A stretch of DNA of 64,000 nt from Portulaca oleracea. Its lineage: Eukaryota > Streptophyta > Magnoliopsida > Caryophyllales > Portulacaceae. Every line of letters starts with the position of its first letter. The first letter of the stretch is position 1. Made by a program: the position numbers and the translations under genes. The notes beneath the pieces are model-generated. The model did not search any database, had not been told where the DNA came from, and worked only from the letters and a program-made list of their open reading frames with translations. The DNA lies in assembly GCA_029582165.1 (NCBI GenBank), contig CM055889.1, positions 15,804,841 through 15,868,840 on the forward strand, written 5' to 3'. Positions 1 to 10,068 of this stretch are shown in pieces.

Positions 1-818
1 ATATTTCCTTCCATTGTACATATGCTCTAATTTACACCCTAACAAATGGCCTTAGATCTGAATTTGCCCCTAACAATTTTTTTTTTAGTTTTCTTTGGCA
101 CAAATCCAGAGTGTATTCGACCAAACAATAACCAGAACTCAATTCTCTGGACCACACCTTTACTTGCATACATACTTTTTATACCAGTACTTCATCACTA
201 TAAGGAAACAAAATGTAATGCCATCACCCTCATCATAGTCGTGACTCGTGAACAGAGGAGAGGAGCACCATTAGGGTAAGGTAGGAAGTGAACAGTGCGA
301 GCTATCGCTTATCAGGATGGGGCAATGTCACTCAAAGGCAACATTTGTTAAGAGAAGAAGATACCATTCCTGAGGACATTTTCACCATACACAGAGTAGG
401 AAGAGTGAGCAGCTTGTAACAAAAGCTTCATATCAAATATTATGCAGCACTTGCGGGGCGTAACCTTCCTCTCAAGCTAAAAACAGAAATGAAAGCAATT
501 GAAGAGCGAGCGAACCAAGCAAGCTAAGCCATGTGAACCGTTATAACATGGATCGTCCTCAAAACTTGGATTTTTCGTCTTTGGCTCAAGTTCTGTAACA
601 GTGTAACCTAAGGCTGTCTGCTTGGCATAATTAGTACATCAGCTTAGACTCTAGTTGCAGGGCCCTGATCTAACAAAATATGTGCCTTTTTCTCATACTA
701 AAGCTTTCAAGTCCTTACTACTACTCTTCTACAGCTACAACGAGCATCCCAGTTACCTATTGCAATCTCACATGTGGTGATGCAAAATCTCAAAACCCAA
801 TCACTTTTATCCAGAAAT
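1..818. other. Gene-less stretch, left edge
   Basis: I see no recognisable coding region, RNA gene or transposon end here. Open frames are short and lack family motifs. It could be flanking or degraded sequence of the SAUR relic that follows. Confidence 0.5.
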
Positions 819-896
819 CAGGAGGAGGTTCCAAAAGAAAATATTGCAGTTTATGTAGGAGAACCATCTAATAATACACCATTTTTCCATCCATGA
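819..896 (+). pseudogene. SAUR-like relic fragment
   Basis: Read in frame from 819, this gives a 25-codon stretch holding VPKENIAVYVGE, then a TGA at 894-896. The pattern VPKG-H-x-AVYVGE is the hallmark start of the SAUR domain; here the usual GH is replaced by EN and the downstream VPISFL..HP and EEEFGF blocks are missing. No in-frame ATG with a SAUR-like N-terminus was found upstream. I infer a truncated SAUR copy. Intact SAUR genes at 4243 and 20585 on the same strand fit the known tendency of this family to form clusters. It might instead be a chance match, since only about 12 residues are informative. Confidence 0.5.
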
Positions 897-3800
897 AGTT
901 ATGATGGTAACTGAGAATATTCTGTACCGTTAAAGGAGTGATGAGAGTACAGACTTTTACTCAGAACATCAATACCCGTGATTCTTCTTTTTTTTTCCCC
1001 CCTTGCATGAGCCTTTCTAGCACTTAATTTTGTCATAAATTTAAGTGGATACTTCCTGGAGTATGTAACTTGCACTCCATGTACAACATCAAAACAATTC
1101 AGAGAAACAGAGTGATTATTTTAAATTTTCATATGAGCATGTATGTGACAATTAAGATTGCTTCACGTAACTACAGGGCAGTGCCATGGTTTGAATGCCA
1201 CCTTTACTTTGGCATCTGTAAAAATAAGAGAAGAAACAGAAGTTAATTGAATAGGTGACCAAACCCTGATCATAATTTTGCACCTCAAGGTCTGAGGGAA
1301 AGTTCTCCAACCTACTTATTCACATGTGTACTATCCTCTCAAAGAAACATGCAAAGGGATCAGAAAGTGGGGATCGCACAAGGCCTTAAGCTCCACCAAT
1401 ATTTTCGGGAAAGAGCACACAATATACATGATAAACTCCAAGTTACGTGGAATCTCCTAGATTCTCTGGATACAAATGACAGAATTACAAACTTTTTTAG
1501 AATCTTTGAAGGGGAAGATAAATCATTGCTCAGGATCATAGAACTCAGACATCCGCATACAAGCCTTAGGCAGATTCCTTTATGTGTCTGTGTGGGTTGG
1601 AACAGCCTCAATTAGCTTTACTTTACGTCTTGGTCTACTAGAAGAGTTAGAAGTTGGAACCTAAACAGGGAGAATAACAGGCACAATTAGGCCAAAGGCA
1701 TAGGTCCCTATCTTCAGGCTAAGGTTTGAACCTTATTCTTCAAGATGGCTGACAATAACTTTGCCAACTTCTTCGCAAGGTTTTGAAATAAGTCGGTTGA
1801 CGCATAACAAAAGTTATCTCCATGAAATACATTTTTGCATACATGACTATATTAACTGGCACCATATTATCATATCAACTATTAGTTTCTTATCAATTTT
1901 AGCATCAAAGATACTGTTGTAATGTACCCATTGCCACTAGGCCATAGCTTTCTGGATGGCACATCTTAGCTACTTGCGCAAGGCCCTTTTATGTTAATAG
2001 CCTAAACCGCCACTACCCCCGGTATCATGTTATGTTCAGTTTCACTAATAATCACTCAATGCTAAAATCACTTGCTATATTATAATTTATCTCAGAATGC
2101 CACACCTCTGCCACAATCAAGAGCACATGGTTCGGTTATTATTATATTCAAGTTTATGGATTAGTAGCTTATCATTGCTAGCCTTTGGCTTCTGTTCATA
2201 TCTCAACTGCTTGTAGCTGTGATTCAGTACTTTTTCATTGTATCCTCATACTTGGATCAAGGCTCAACAGCTAAAATAACCATGGCTAAACCTTTCAACC
2301 ATGACCATGAACCCCACACCCTCAAGGGATAATAGGCCCATCTGACGTAACTGTACTTTTATCAAATAAGGCTTTTTTTAAATATATCACAAGGAATATG
2401 GTAATTTGGAAACTTTCATCATATAATTTTTAAAATTCTAGTCATTCATTATCCAGTTTACCAATGACTCAATATCCAGATCAACTTACAATTACTGTAT
2501 GGGACTTATTGTTCCAGTCATTTAAACTATTACTTATTTGAGCCATCTTTCATTCCAAAACTTGATCAGGATGCCTATCATTTCTTCACAAAGAAGTTAT
2601 GAATGTGAGATAACAATTGTGTATGCAGTGAGCAATATTCAGCAAATTTTTCAAGATCCTTTTCCCCCTTTGTTGGATGTATTATTGGGTATGAATGAAA
2701 GATGGATTGATTTGACAAGGTAATATAAAGCTACGATTAATAAGAACCAGACACACTATCTTTGTGTCAATTTTCATAGCAATTCACAAGACTACATTCA
2801 CTGATGTTTCTCATCACCTTCGTCCATCTTCTCATTTTCTAAGCAGCTTAATTTTCAAGTCTTGATAAAAATTCTGCTTTGACTAGTCAAGTATTAAGTT
2901 TGCCAACACTATATTGGAAAATGCCAAGTACCTCCCTCTCACCAGTCGATATATTAAGTATGGACCAAAATAGAACACCCCTTTAATTTCAAATGCCTGT
3001 TCTAAACTAGCTATAGAGAATTTAAGGGCATAAAATTTGGAAAGTATATTTATGGGGAGATCCAAGTTGACCTAACATAGAACTATAATAAGCCCATAAA
3101 ATGTTTCACCCTAACTGTGCTTCTAAACTAGCTACAGAGAAGGGCAACACTGACAAAGAGAAGGAAATGCCACGCTCCTTGATTATATGAGTATATATTT
3201 CTTCACCTACGTTGGATTTTAGTTGGCATTCTTCTCCCAGATACTGCCATACACAATAGGAACCAATAATATATCAAACTGCTAAATGATTGTTCACATT
3301 TAGATGATGATGAATAACTCCAGGACGTCTTTTCTTTCTTCTTTTTACAATCTAAATGAGAAGAGTGTTCCCATTAAAACAAGAAAAGGGGTACATCGGG
3401 TACTTATTGCAAATTTGTGATTTAACATTAAGAAAAGGCCAATGTCATAATTCAGCAGTTGGAAGGAAAATTAACAAGAAAGTAACGAAATCAATACTCC
3501 ATTGCATAAAGAATATGACTTTTTTTTATGAGGACATAAGAATGGAACTTACATAAACGAGAGGGTGACGGGGTTCTGCATGGGATAGACGAGTGCCATC
3601 TGTGTCCAGGTTGGATCATCCCCGTACATACAAGGTTAAGAAAAGAGACTTTGTCATGCAAATAATACAACGGGTGTTAGCATTTTCTACTAGCATTTTA
3701 TTATAATAATGCACATCCAAAAGAATCCATATAGTTTTCACATTGATGTAGACCTTCCCTGTTCTATGTTTTTCTTTCAATTACACTTTATATTCCCAAG

Positions 3801-4129
3801 GAGTTTTAATATAATAAAGGCATACAGCACACCATCGCCAATTAGTGGCAAATTACTGGTTACTTTTCAGAAAGGGATACTGGCATTTAGACCAATTCTT
3901 AATGATTGGAATCAAATCATTTCCAGTAAGCTGAATGCACTCTAGACTCTACATATTTCTGTTCATTGTGGCAACTAAACACACAAGCTATTGAGGTAGC
4001 CATGTGACTGCCCTATCATATTCTCAAAAATTATAACCTTAAAAGAAAAAGGAAAGAAATAAAGAGAACTTTATATTTGACAGCGCTGCAATACTTCAAT
4101 ACATGCTTAATAATACACTTCCAACTCTC
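897..4129. other. Intergenic, no gene recognised
   Basis: AT-rich sequence with only short frames lacking family motifs. The last few hundred bases should hold the regulatory region of the SAUR gene at 4243. No transposon with clear ends and target duplication was recognised. Confidence 0.5.
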
Positions 4130-4137
4130 TATATAAA
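4130..4137 (+). promoter_or_regulatory. TATA box of SAUR gene
   Basis: TATATAAA lies 105 bases before the ATG of the SAUR frame at 4243 and is followed by an A/C-rich leader. Spacing fits a transcription start near 4165 and a 5' UTR of about 80 bases. No other good TATA lies between it and the ATG. Confidence 0.7.
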
Positions 4138-4242
4138 CATAGGATCCGGGTCAACCTTTCGACCCACAATAGCCTTAGCTTCTTCCAAAAACAGAACAAA
4201 ATCAAACCACATAGCAAGCTTCTCCATTATAATTCTAGCACC

Positions 4243-4563
4243 ATGGCTTTCCACTTACCTTACATGATTCCAAGCAGCAAACAAACAATGAAACAGCACA
4301 AGAAATGCCAGAGGGAAGTTCCAAAGGGTCACCTTGCAGTGTATGTGGGAGATCGTGACATGGAAAAGAAGAGATATGTAGTCCCAATAACCTTCTTGAG
4401 TCACCCTGCATTTCAAGAATTGCTAAACCTTGCAGAGGAAGAGTTCGGCTTCAATCATCCCATTGGTGGTCTAACCATCCCCTGCAATGAAGAAACTTTT
4501 ATGAATGTAATCAACTACCGATTGAATTTCAATGTATACACAGTATCATCAACTATGGATTGA
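4243..4563 (+). CDS. SAUR: SAUR family auxin-responsive protein
   Basis: A single-exon frame of 106 aa. The SAUR domain is complete: VPKGH at residues 26-30, AVYVG at 32-36, [18 protein letters not shown] at 44-61, AEEEFGF at 64-70 and GGLTIPC at 75-81. The N-terminus MAFHLPYMI resembles the short auxin-induced 15A/10A5-type SAURs. Known SAURs of this class are small, unstable proteins that promote cell expansion, in several cases by inhibiting PP2C.D phosphatases at the plasma membrane and so activating H+-ATPases. The C-terminus after residue 86 diverges from the usual ending and is longer, so the tail may have drifted. The ATG follows a CACC context and a TATA box at 4130. The lack of introns is typical of the family. 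Auxin control is inferred from the family; I saw no clear TGTCTC element. Confidence 0.93.
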   Translation: MAFHLPYMIPSSKQTMKQHKKCQREVPKGHLAVYVGDRDMEKKRYVVPITFLSHPAFQELLNLAEEEFGFNHPIGGLTIPCNEETFMNVINYRLNFNVYTVSSTMD

Positions 4564-6078
4564 GCATGGATGAAGATCAAGAAACGTCAAGAACTTTTGC
4601 AATGAGAAATTCTCCTTCGATTTGCTACTTTTTGGTTCTTGGATCTGATCAATCTCCCTCGAGAGCTAAATTTTTTTCCTGTGTACATACAGATCATTCT
4701 CCATTATATTATTGAGTGGTCTTATCTCTGTAATTAGTGATCAAATATGATTCAAAATTTATGCTGTACTTTCACTGCATTTGTTTGATGGTCAGTAGCC
4801 GAAACTGCTCAGAAGAGTAATCACAAGTCTACTTATTTTACTCCATTTCAAAAGCTGCAAAATTCTGAAATCATGCTTTGAAGTTTAAATATATTTTGCT
4901 CACCAAGTTAAGCAAAATTCAAAGAGCGAGGCAGTTTGCATTGTTCCACTACAATTTTTAAGGGCTTCAAGTTTATCCTTTCCCATTGGCTTACTTTCAA
5001 GGAATGCTTTTCTTACAATGGTTTCAGAGTATTCCATGATACCAAATACCAAATAGATAAAACAAGGAAGACTTCCAACAGATAATCATGTGTTTATGCA
5101 GCAGGCCACATAGGCCCACACCAAGCGGAGAGAAAAAAAAGGAAAAACAAAAGAAAAACATATACTATGGCAAAAAGAGTGGTATATGATGACATAATCC
5201 TGCTTGAATCATTCTGAATTTCAATAACTGCTTAGCCTCAATGAGACTATTTTTTTATCATTGCAGAGTTGGTGTCACCAGTATCTTTTCTTAATTCAAT
5301 CTTATTTGATTCATCAACCCAATTCTATTTTATCCGCTATCCACAGGTTTACATATGCTAGCATGGGTAGTGGAAACTTTATCCTTTATCCACAAATCAA
5401 GATGAAAACAGGAACATGCAACATGAAACTTAGCATCAGTGTCGTCAGTTTTAAAATAAAAGTTACCACCAGGTATACTGTGTCCATGGCCAGTAAAATC
5501 CTAAATCTAGATCTCCACAAGAAGCATGCAGATAGTACCCAAGAATCATATTCAAGATGCAATCTATGATCATAAAAGGTGAGAACTAATGATGAACCAG
5601 AAAAGGATTGTAAAGTTTTGGAAAAAGTGAAACTTAACCTTCTAGTGACTTCGTCTTCACTCTTCATCCACCTCCAATTGCTGCTGAAGCATCATCCTCA
5701 GGTGCCTTAACCAACAACATATTTTGCATACTTGCCAGACAACTCCCCATCTCCTCTTTTAATCAGTCCCTTTTCAAGTTCTTTCCCCCAGCCACTTTTT
5801 CACTGCAACAAAGATTGCAGTCCCTTCTCAAGTTCTTACCAGAAGTGAAAAGATAAGTGCACATGAGACAGTTCTCAAGATTTGCTGATCCATGCTAAAC
5901 TAGAGTGTGGCCCCTATCATCCACTCATCCTACGATGAGTGCCCAAACAATTGCATGAAAGGAGGAAGCATTCACTGATATCACTTCTCAACACAATTGC
6001 AATTGAAATGTAAAACATAGGGCAACTGCCTGTCCTTCTAGTTCAACTCTTTTTTCCTGCAAAACAGGACTTTTAGGT
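4564..6078. other. 3' flank of SAUR and intergenic DNA
   Basis: The first few hundred bases would hold the SAUR 3' UTR. The rest has overlapping short frames on both strands, none with a family motif. No transposon ends were recognised. Confidence 0.5.
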
Positions 6079-6086
6079 TCTATCAG

Positions 6087-6273
6087 CTATGTTACTCCGA
6101 CTCTTCATTTTCCCTGCCATACCCGTGTTGGACCCTCCACCTCCGAACAAGGGTGCGACACTCGACACCTCAAAAACAATGAAAATATGCAAAAAAATTC
6201 CCAAAATTGGCTGGGTCCGACCCCCGTATTTGTGGCCATATGGGACACCCGTATCCGAGTCCAAGTAACATAG
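6087..6273. mobile_element. hAT-type MITE, copy 1 (187 bp)
   Basis: The ends are inverted repeats: CTATGTTACTCCGACTC on the left, and the reverse complement of the right end reads CTATGTTACTTGGACTC. Exact 8-bp duplications TCTATCAG flank it at 6079-6086 and 6274-6281. An 8-bp target duplication with short inverted ends is the hAT signature. It has no coding capacity, so it is non-autonomous. A relative with the same right end lies at 22440-22590. Confidence 0.85.
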
Positions 6274-6604
6274 TCTATCAGTGCCCGGAAAATGCCAATG
6301 ATTATATGCATATTCTACTGAACATTTTATAGCTTGGATCAACAGAGTAAAATACCACCCATTTATTCATCAAACTGCTGCTAATGGTATTGACACCTAC
6401 ATTAGAAACTGAGTTCAATTCAAAAGTTTTGCAAGAAAAGAGATTTAAGTAGCAACTAAAAGTTGAAAGAACCAAAATCCCGGGAATCTGGGTAAAATAT
6501 TATTCATATGACATTTCAAGGTTGACACTAGAATCCTTATTAGGGCACTGGATTTGAAGGACTAAATAACATATGATGACAATTTCTCACACAATAACAT
6601 AATT

Positions 6605-7230
6605 TTTTTTGGAAACGAAAAATATATATGTATAATAGGATTTTAAAAAAATGGATGCTCAAAAAGCATCATACAACGTTATGTACAACCAAAAAACAAA
6701 TTGTCCTCAAAATCTACCACATCAAAGAGGAAGAGCTAAACTTCCCATTCACCGAAAAGAAGAAAGACTTGACAAAATTTTCTTTTGTCCCTAGAGAGGG
6801 ATTTCAACCCCTCAAAAGCCCTGCAATCCCTTTCTCTCCAGATAACCCAAAATATAACCAAGGGCTTCTTCTTCTTGGGTTTCCAAGCAAAGAAACTCTC
6901 TCAAGATAGGAGATGACTCCTAATTGAATAGGTTACAACCCAAGAAACACCACAACAACCAAAGCTTAAAGCCGAAAGTGACCTAGCAAAGTCACAATGA
7001 AGCAATCGATGATTTGGAGTTCAAGATCGCTCTTGCACATACAACACCTATTAGCCATAAACTTCCCCTTTTTTGTAAATTATCACAAGTCAAGATGCTC
7101 TCATGTGTCATATCCCAAACAAAAATGCAACCTTCAATGGGAAAAAGACTTCTATAGAGTGATAGATGGGAAAGCTCCAGCTTCCAGAAGATGCAACCAG
7201 GAAGAATCCATGCTCAAGTTTTGAATAACA
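6605..7230 (-). pseudogene. LINE (L1-like) 3' fragment, zf-RVT region
   Basis: Read on the minus strand, this stretch shows pieces of the domain that ends plant LINE reverse transcriptases, with frameshifts between them: ILTCDNLQKRG (about 7110-7070), [13 protein letters not shown] (about 7055-7015), then IFWVIWRERDCRAFEG (about 6860-6805). The expected family pattern is an ILT-DNL-KRG block, then a zinc-binding NRC-xC-C block, then a tryptophan-rich FW-IWRERN-R-FE block. The minus-strand end near 6605 is A-rich, as expected for a LINE 3' tail. Stops and frameshifts make it non-functional, and the reverse transcriptase core is missing, so it is 5'-truncated. No target duplication could be fixed. 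Confidence 0.7.
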
Positions 7231-7822
7231 GCATACACGAACATAACAACCTCAAACCTACTAACAAACATTTCTAGATGACCATGAGGCTTCAAAATTA
7301 TCATATGCAAATCCCTAAGCGAACTTACATTGAAAACCATGTACAAACACCATAACCTCTTCCTCTATCAAAAGAGCTCATTTATGGCAATTAAACTACT
7401 CGTATCCTGCAACCTAGCTATCATAAAAGAAACCAGAGAGATGAGGTGGGAACAACATCATTTCCTCACTGATCCTCATAAATGTAGTATATTACAACTG
7501 AACAGGACATACTCACAAGGGATCCTTCCTTGCATGATTAAACCTATAACCCCCAAGAAGTTTGATTTATCAGATTTATTATTTGGGTGTAATCTGAAAG
7601 CTATTTATGAACCTCATATACAAACTCAAAAGCATTGTATATCTGACTATTTTACATTGTAGCATTTACAAACAACATATAGAATGAAAATGAAACTAAA
7701 ACTTATCCTAGTAACTAGCAAGACAAAGTGCAAGAAATGAAATGTTCTTTCTCCTATGGATCTGGCACAAATTGATGGGGAAAAAATCCCTAAGAATTGA
7801 TGTTACTATAGCAGAAACTTAG
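7231..7822. other. Between LINE fragment and minus-strand gene
   Basis: Likely contains the 3' UTR of the minus-strand gene ending at 7823 and more degraded LINE-like sequence. No intact frame with a family motif. Confidence 0.4.
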
Positions 7823-8644
7823 CTAGTGTAGCTTGTAATAGTAATCTTGCCCCAGAAGAAGAATGTGGTAGGCATCACCACAAGGACACTGGAACCGGAT
7901 GTTAACAGCATCCCCTTGTCGATCTGCAGTAACAGTATTCTCGTGCTCCTCATACACCTCCTCTGGATCCACGTTCTTGGTTTCATTGATGTCTTCAGCA
8001 TCATCATCATCATCACCCTGTAATCCCGAAAAATCAAAAATTGTTCCAGAAATAGTAATTAAGACCCTTAAATCCTAGTCCAATGATGGAGTAAGAGAGA
8101 GAGAGAGAGACCGTTTCAGAATCACAGTCTTGATCACTCTGGTGGATGAGTTCATCAAACCAATGCCTCATCTCCTTCATTCTTTCACTCATCCGCTTCA
8201 GTCGCTAAAACCCAAGAAAACCGTAATTTAGTTACAATTCAACAACAACTTCACATAAACTCGAAAATATCCGTGATTATCATGCCAAGAAGAACCCTAA
8301 TTTATTAGTTAGACCAGAACAAGGAGTAGAACCCTAACCTTGGATGCAGGACTGTCAGAACCAGAAGCGGGAGACCTGGATGAAGAAGGAACCCTAGGGC
8401 CGACGATGTTGTTTGGAGGAGATGAGTGAGAGATGAAAGGGATGGGGTCGGATGCCGTTCGGAAAAGTGAGGAGGAAGACAAACCAATGGCGGAATCCGG
8501 CGACGGAGCTGCACCGGAGTCGGTAGGAAGTGAGGAGGTGCGGCGGAGCTTCGAGTGGGAAGGAGGTGGCGCCGGCGGAAGAGGGATCAGGTTGAACCCG
8601 CCGCCGTCACCACCGGAGGGAGGAGAACATGGGAGCTTCTTCAT
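7823..8644 (-). CDS. Conserved plant protein of unknown function, three exons
   Basis: I built this from the minus strand: exon 1 8644-8339, exon 2 8204-8112, exon 3 8017-7823, all joined in phase 0 by GT-AG introns (donors AAG|GTTAGG and ACG|GTCTCT, acceptors TTTTAG and TTACAG). The product is 197 aa. Residues 1-102 are proline- and serine-rich with RRTSSLP, probably disordered. Exon 2 encodes a basic-to-acidic helix-like segment, RLKRMSERMKEMRHWFDELI. Exon 3 begins with an acidic run (GDDDDDAED) and ends with a compact block around RFQCPCGDAYHILLLGQDYY, where the two cysteines and glycine look conserved-type. I do not recognise a named family, and no catalytic motif is seen. Clean junctions and an uninterrupted frame suggest a live gene. 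A Mutator-like MITE begins 78 bases upstream of the ATG. The shadow frame on the plus strand at 8433 is an artefact of GC-rich exon 1. Confidence 0.8.
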
Positions 8645-8713
8645 TCCTCCGACACAACTTTTCGTTCAGTTTGCGCGCGAGAAGTTGAAGGCGGCTTTCC
8701 AAACTTCCATCTG

Positions 8714-8722
8714 TATATAAAT
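8714..8722 (-). promoter_or_regulatory. Possible TATA region at MITE target duplication
   Basis: The 9-bp target duplication TATATAAAT lies 70-78 bases upstream of the minus-strand ATG at 8644. On the minus strand it reads ATTTATATA, TATA-like and at a plausible distance. The second copy at 9085-9093 lies beyond the MITE. Core promoter use is inference. Confidence 0.4.
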
Positions 8723-9084
8723 GGGAAATTGAAAAAAAAAAATCCAAATTTTGGGTATTGGAAAAAATTATCCGAACTTGCAACTTTGTGATGGATGAGC
8801 TGAATTGTAAATTATATCATTTTTTGGCATCCACCACCTAGTTAAACTCGTCTGAAAACTTTGAACAATATTACACGCGAAACATACTTTTAACTTGTTT
8901 TCTAAATACAAAACGTTTCACGTATAATATCGCCGCCACCAGATCACTTTTCAAATGAATTTAATCATGTGGTGAATGCTAAAAACAATAATGGTTAAGA
9001 TACAGCTCATCTAAAACAAAGTTATAAGTTCGGATTATTTTTTTCTAATATCCCAAAAGTTTGGATTATTTTTTCCGATTTTCC
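8723..9084. mobile_element. Mutator-like MITE (362 bp)
   Basis: Long inverted ends of about 75 bp: the left has A-rich sequence then ATCCAAATTTTGGGTATT and TTATCCGAACTTGCAACTTTG; the right end carries the reverse of the same order. Exact 9-bp duplications TATATAAAT flank it (8714-8722, 9085-9093), the Mutator signature. No coding capacity. Confidence 0.85.
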
Positions 9085-9106
9085 TATATAAATTATATAA
9101 TGCCCC

Positions 9107-10060
9107 AGAGTACTTGGATAAAATTGCCCTTACTTTTTTAAATGGACAAAAATGCAACTAATCTTTTAACCTTATCAAATCTCCAACTTTTTTTTTCAGA
9201 TTACCATTATTTTCAAAAAAAAAAAAAAGAATTTGAACTTCATCAAATCCCTAACTTCATCTTATTCTTCCTTCTTTTTGGTTCACCGACACCCCCCCAT
9301 TGTTATCACCACCATCACCATCACCAACCTCAAACCGCCACCACTACCACCCTTTATCCACCGCACAAACCACCATAAGCCATTGAACCCCATCATCAAT
9401 GCCACCATTACCACCACTATTCCATACTCAAAAACATCAAATACAATCTTACTTATCTCTCATCCATCTCAAAATCTCGATCAACACCCATCCCAAAATC
9501 CAACCCAAGAATCCATACCACAACCATAATGTATCCAATTGAGATTAAATTAACCCAATTCAGACCGAAACCCGCCCGAAACCACCTATAGTGCCGCCGG
9601 GAGACGTCGGGCCCTCTGTTTTTCGTCCCTTGTCCGCGACCCCGAACCACCGAGACCACCACCTTCGTGGCCCTTCGATCATCACTACTCCACCCCTGTT
9701 GCCCATCGTCAGCAGACCGCCACACCACATCCACTAGTCGCCGCCCAACCCTTCCCCTTCCCCTTCCCCTTCCCCTACTTTCCCCTCTTTGTCTTTGGTG
9801 TCGTGCGTTAATAAGAGAAGGAAGGGATTGAGGCCCCTTCTAATTTGATTAAACTCAATTGTTGTTTTCTCTCTCTTGGACCTCAACATTCTCAATAGTC
9901 ATACTATCAATATGGTAACCGGATGTTACCAGTTAACATACCTTTGGGGGGCACTTTTTATCAGTATGGAAACTACAGTGACAATTTTGATCAGATTACA
10001 AGTTTAGTGACATTTTTGCCAATTTTGGAAAGTTTAAGGGCAGTTTTATCCAAGTACTCT
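9107..10060. mobile_element. Inverted-end DNA element (954 bp)
   Basis: The ends are inverted repeats of about 70 bp that begin AGAGTACTTGGATAAAA on both sides and continue through a CAAAAATG-x-ACTAA block. Flanks AATGCCCC (9099-9106) and AATGCGCC (10061-10068) match at 7 of 8 positions, an aged target duplication. The interior holds CT- and C-rich tracts, including (CTTCCC)n near 9747-9773, and short proline-rich frames that I judge non-coding. It sits 22 bases from the previous MITE. An 8-bp duplication suggests hAT; a 9-bp reading (Mutator) is also possible. Confidence 0.7.
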
Positions 10061-10068
10061 AATGCGCC

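Noticed and set aside
1360..1611. Overlapping open frames on both strands near 1.4 kb
   Set aside because: No recognised motif on either strand; two-strand openness of similar length suggests chance.
8433..8720. Plus-strand frame over exon 1 of the minus-strand gene
   Set aside because: Shadow of a GC-rich exon; the minus-strand model has three phase-matched exons.
9142..9734. Proline/threonine-rich frames on both strands
   Set aside because: Composition artefact of CA/CT-rich sequence inside an inverted-end transposon; no family motif.
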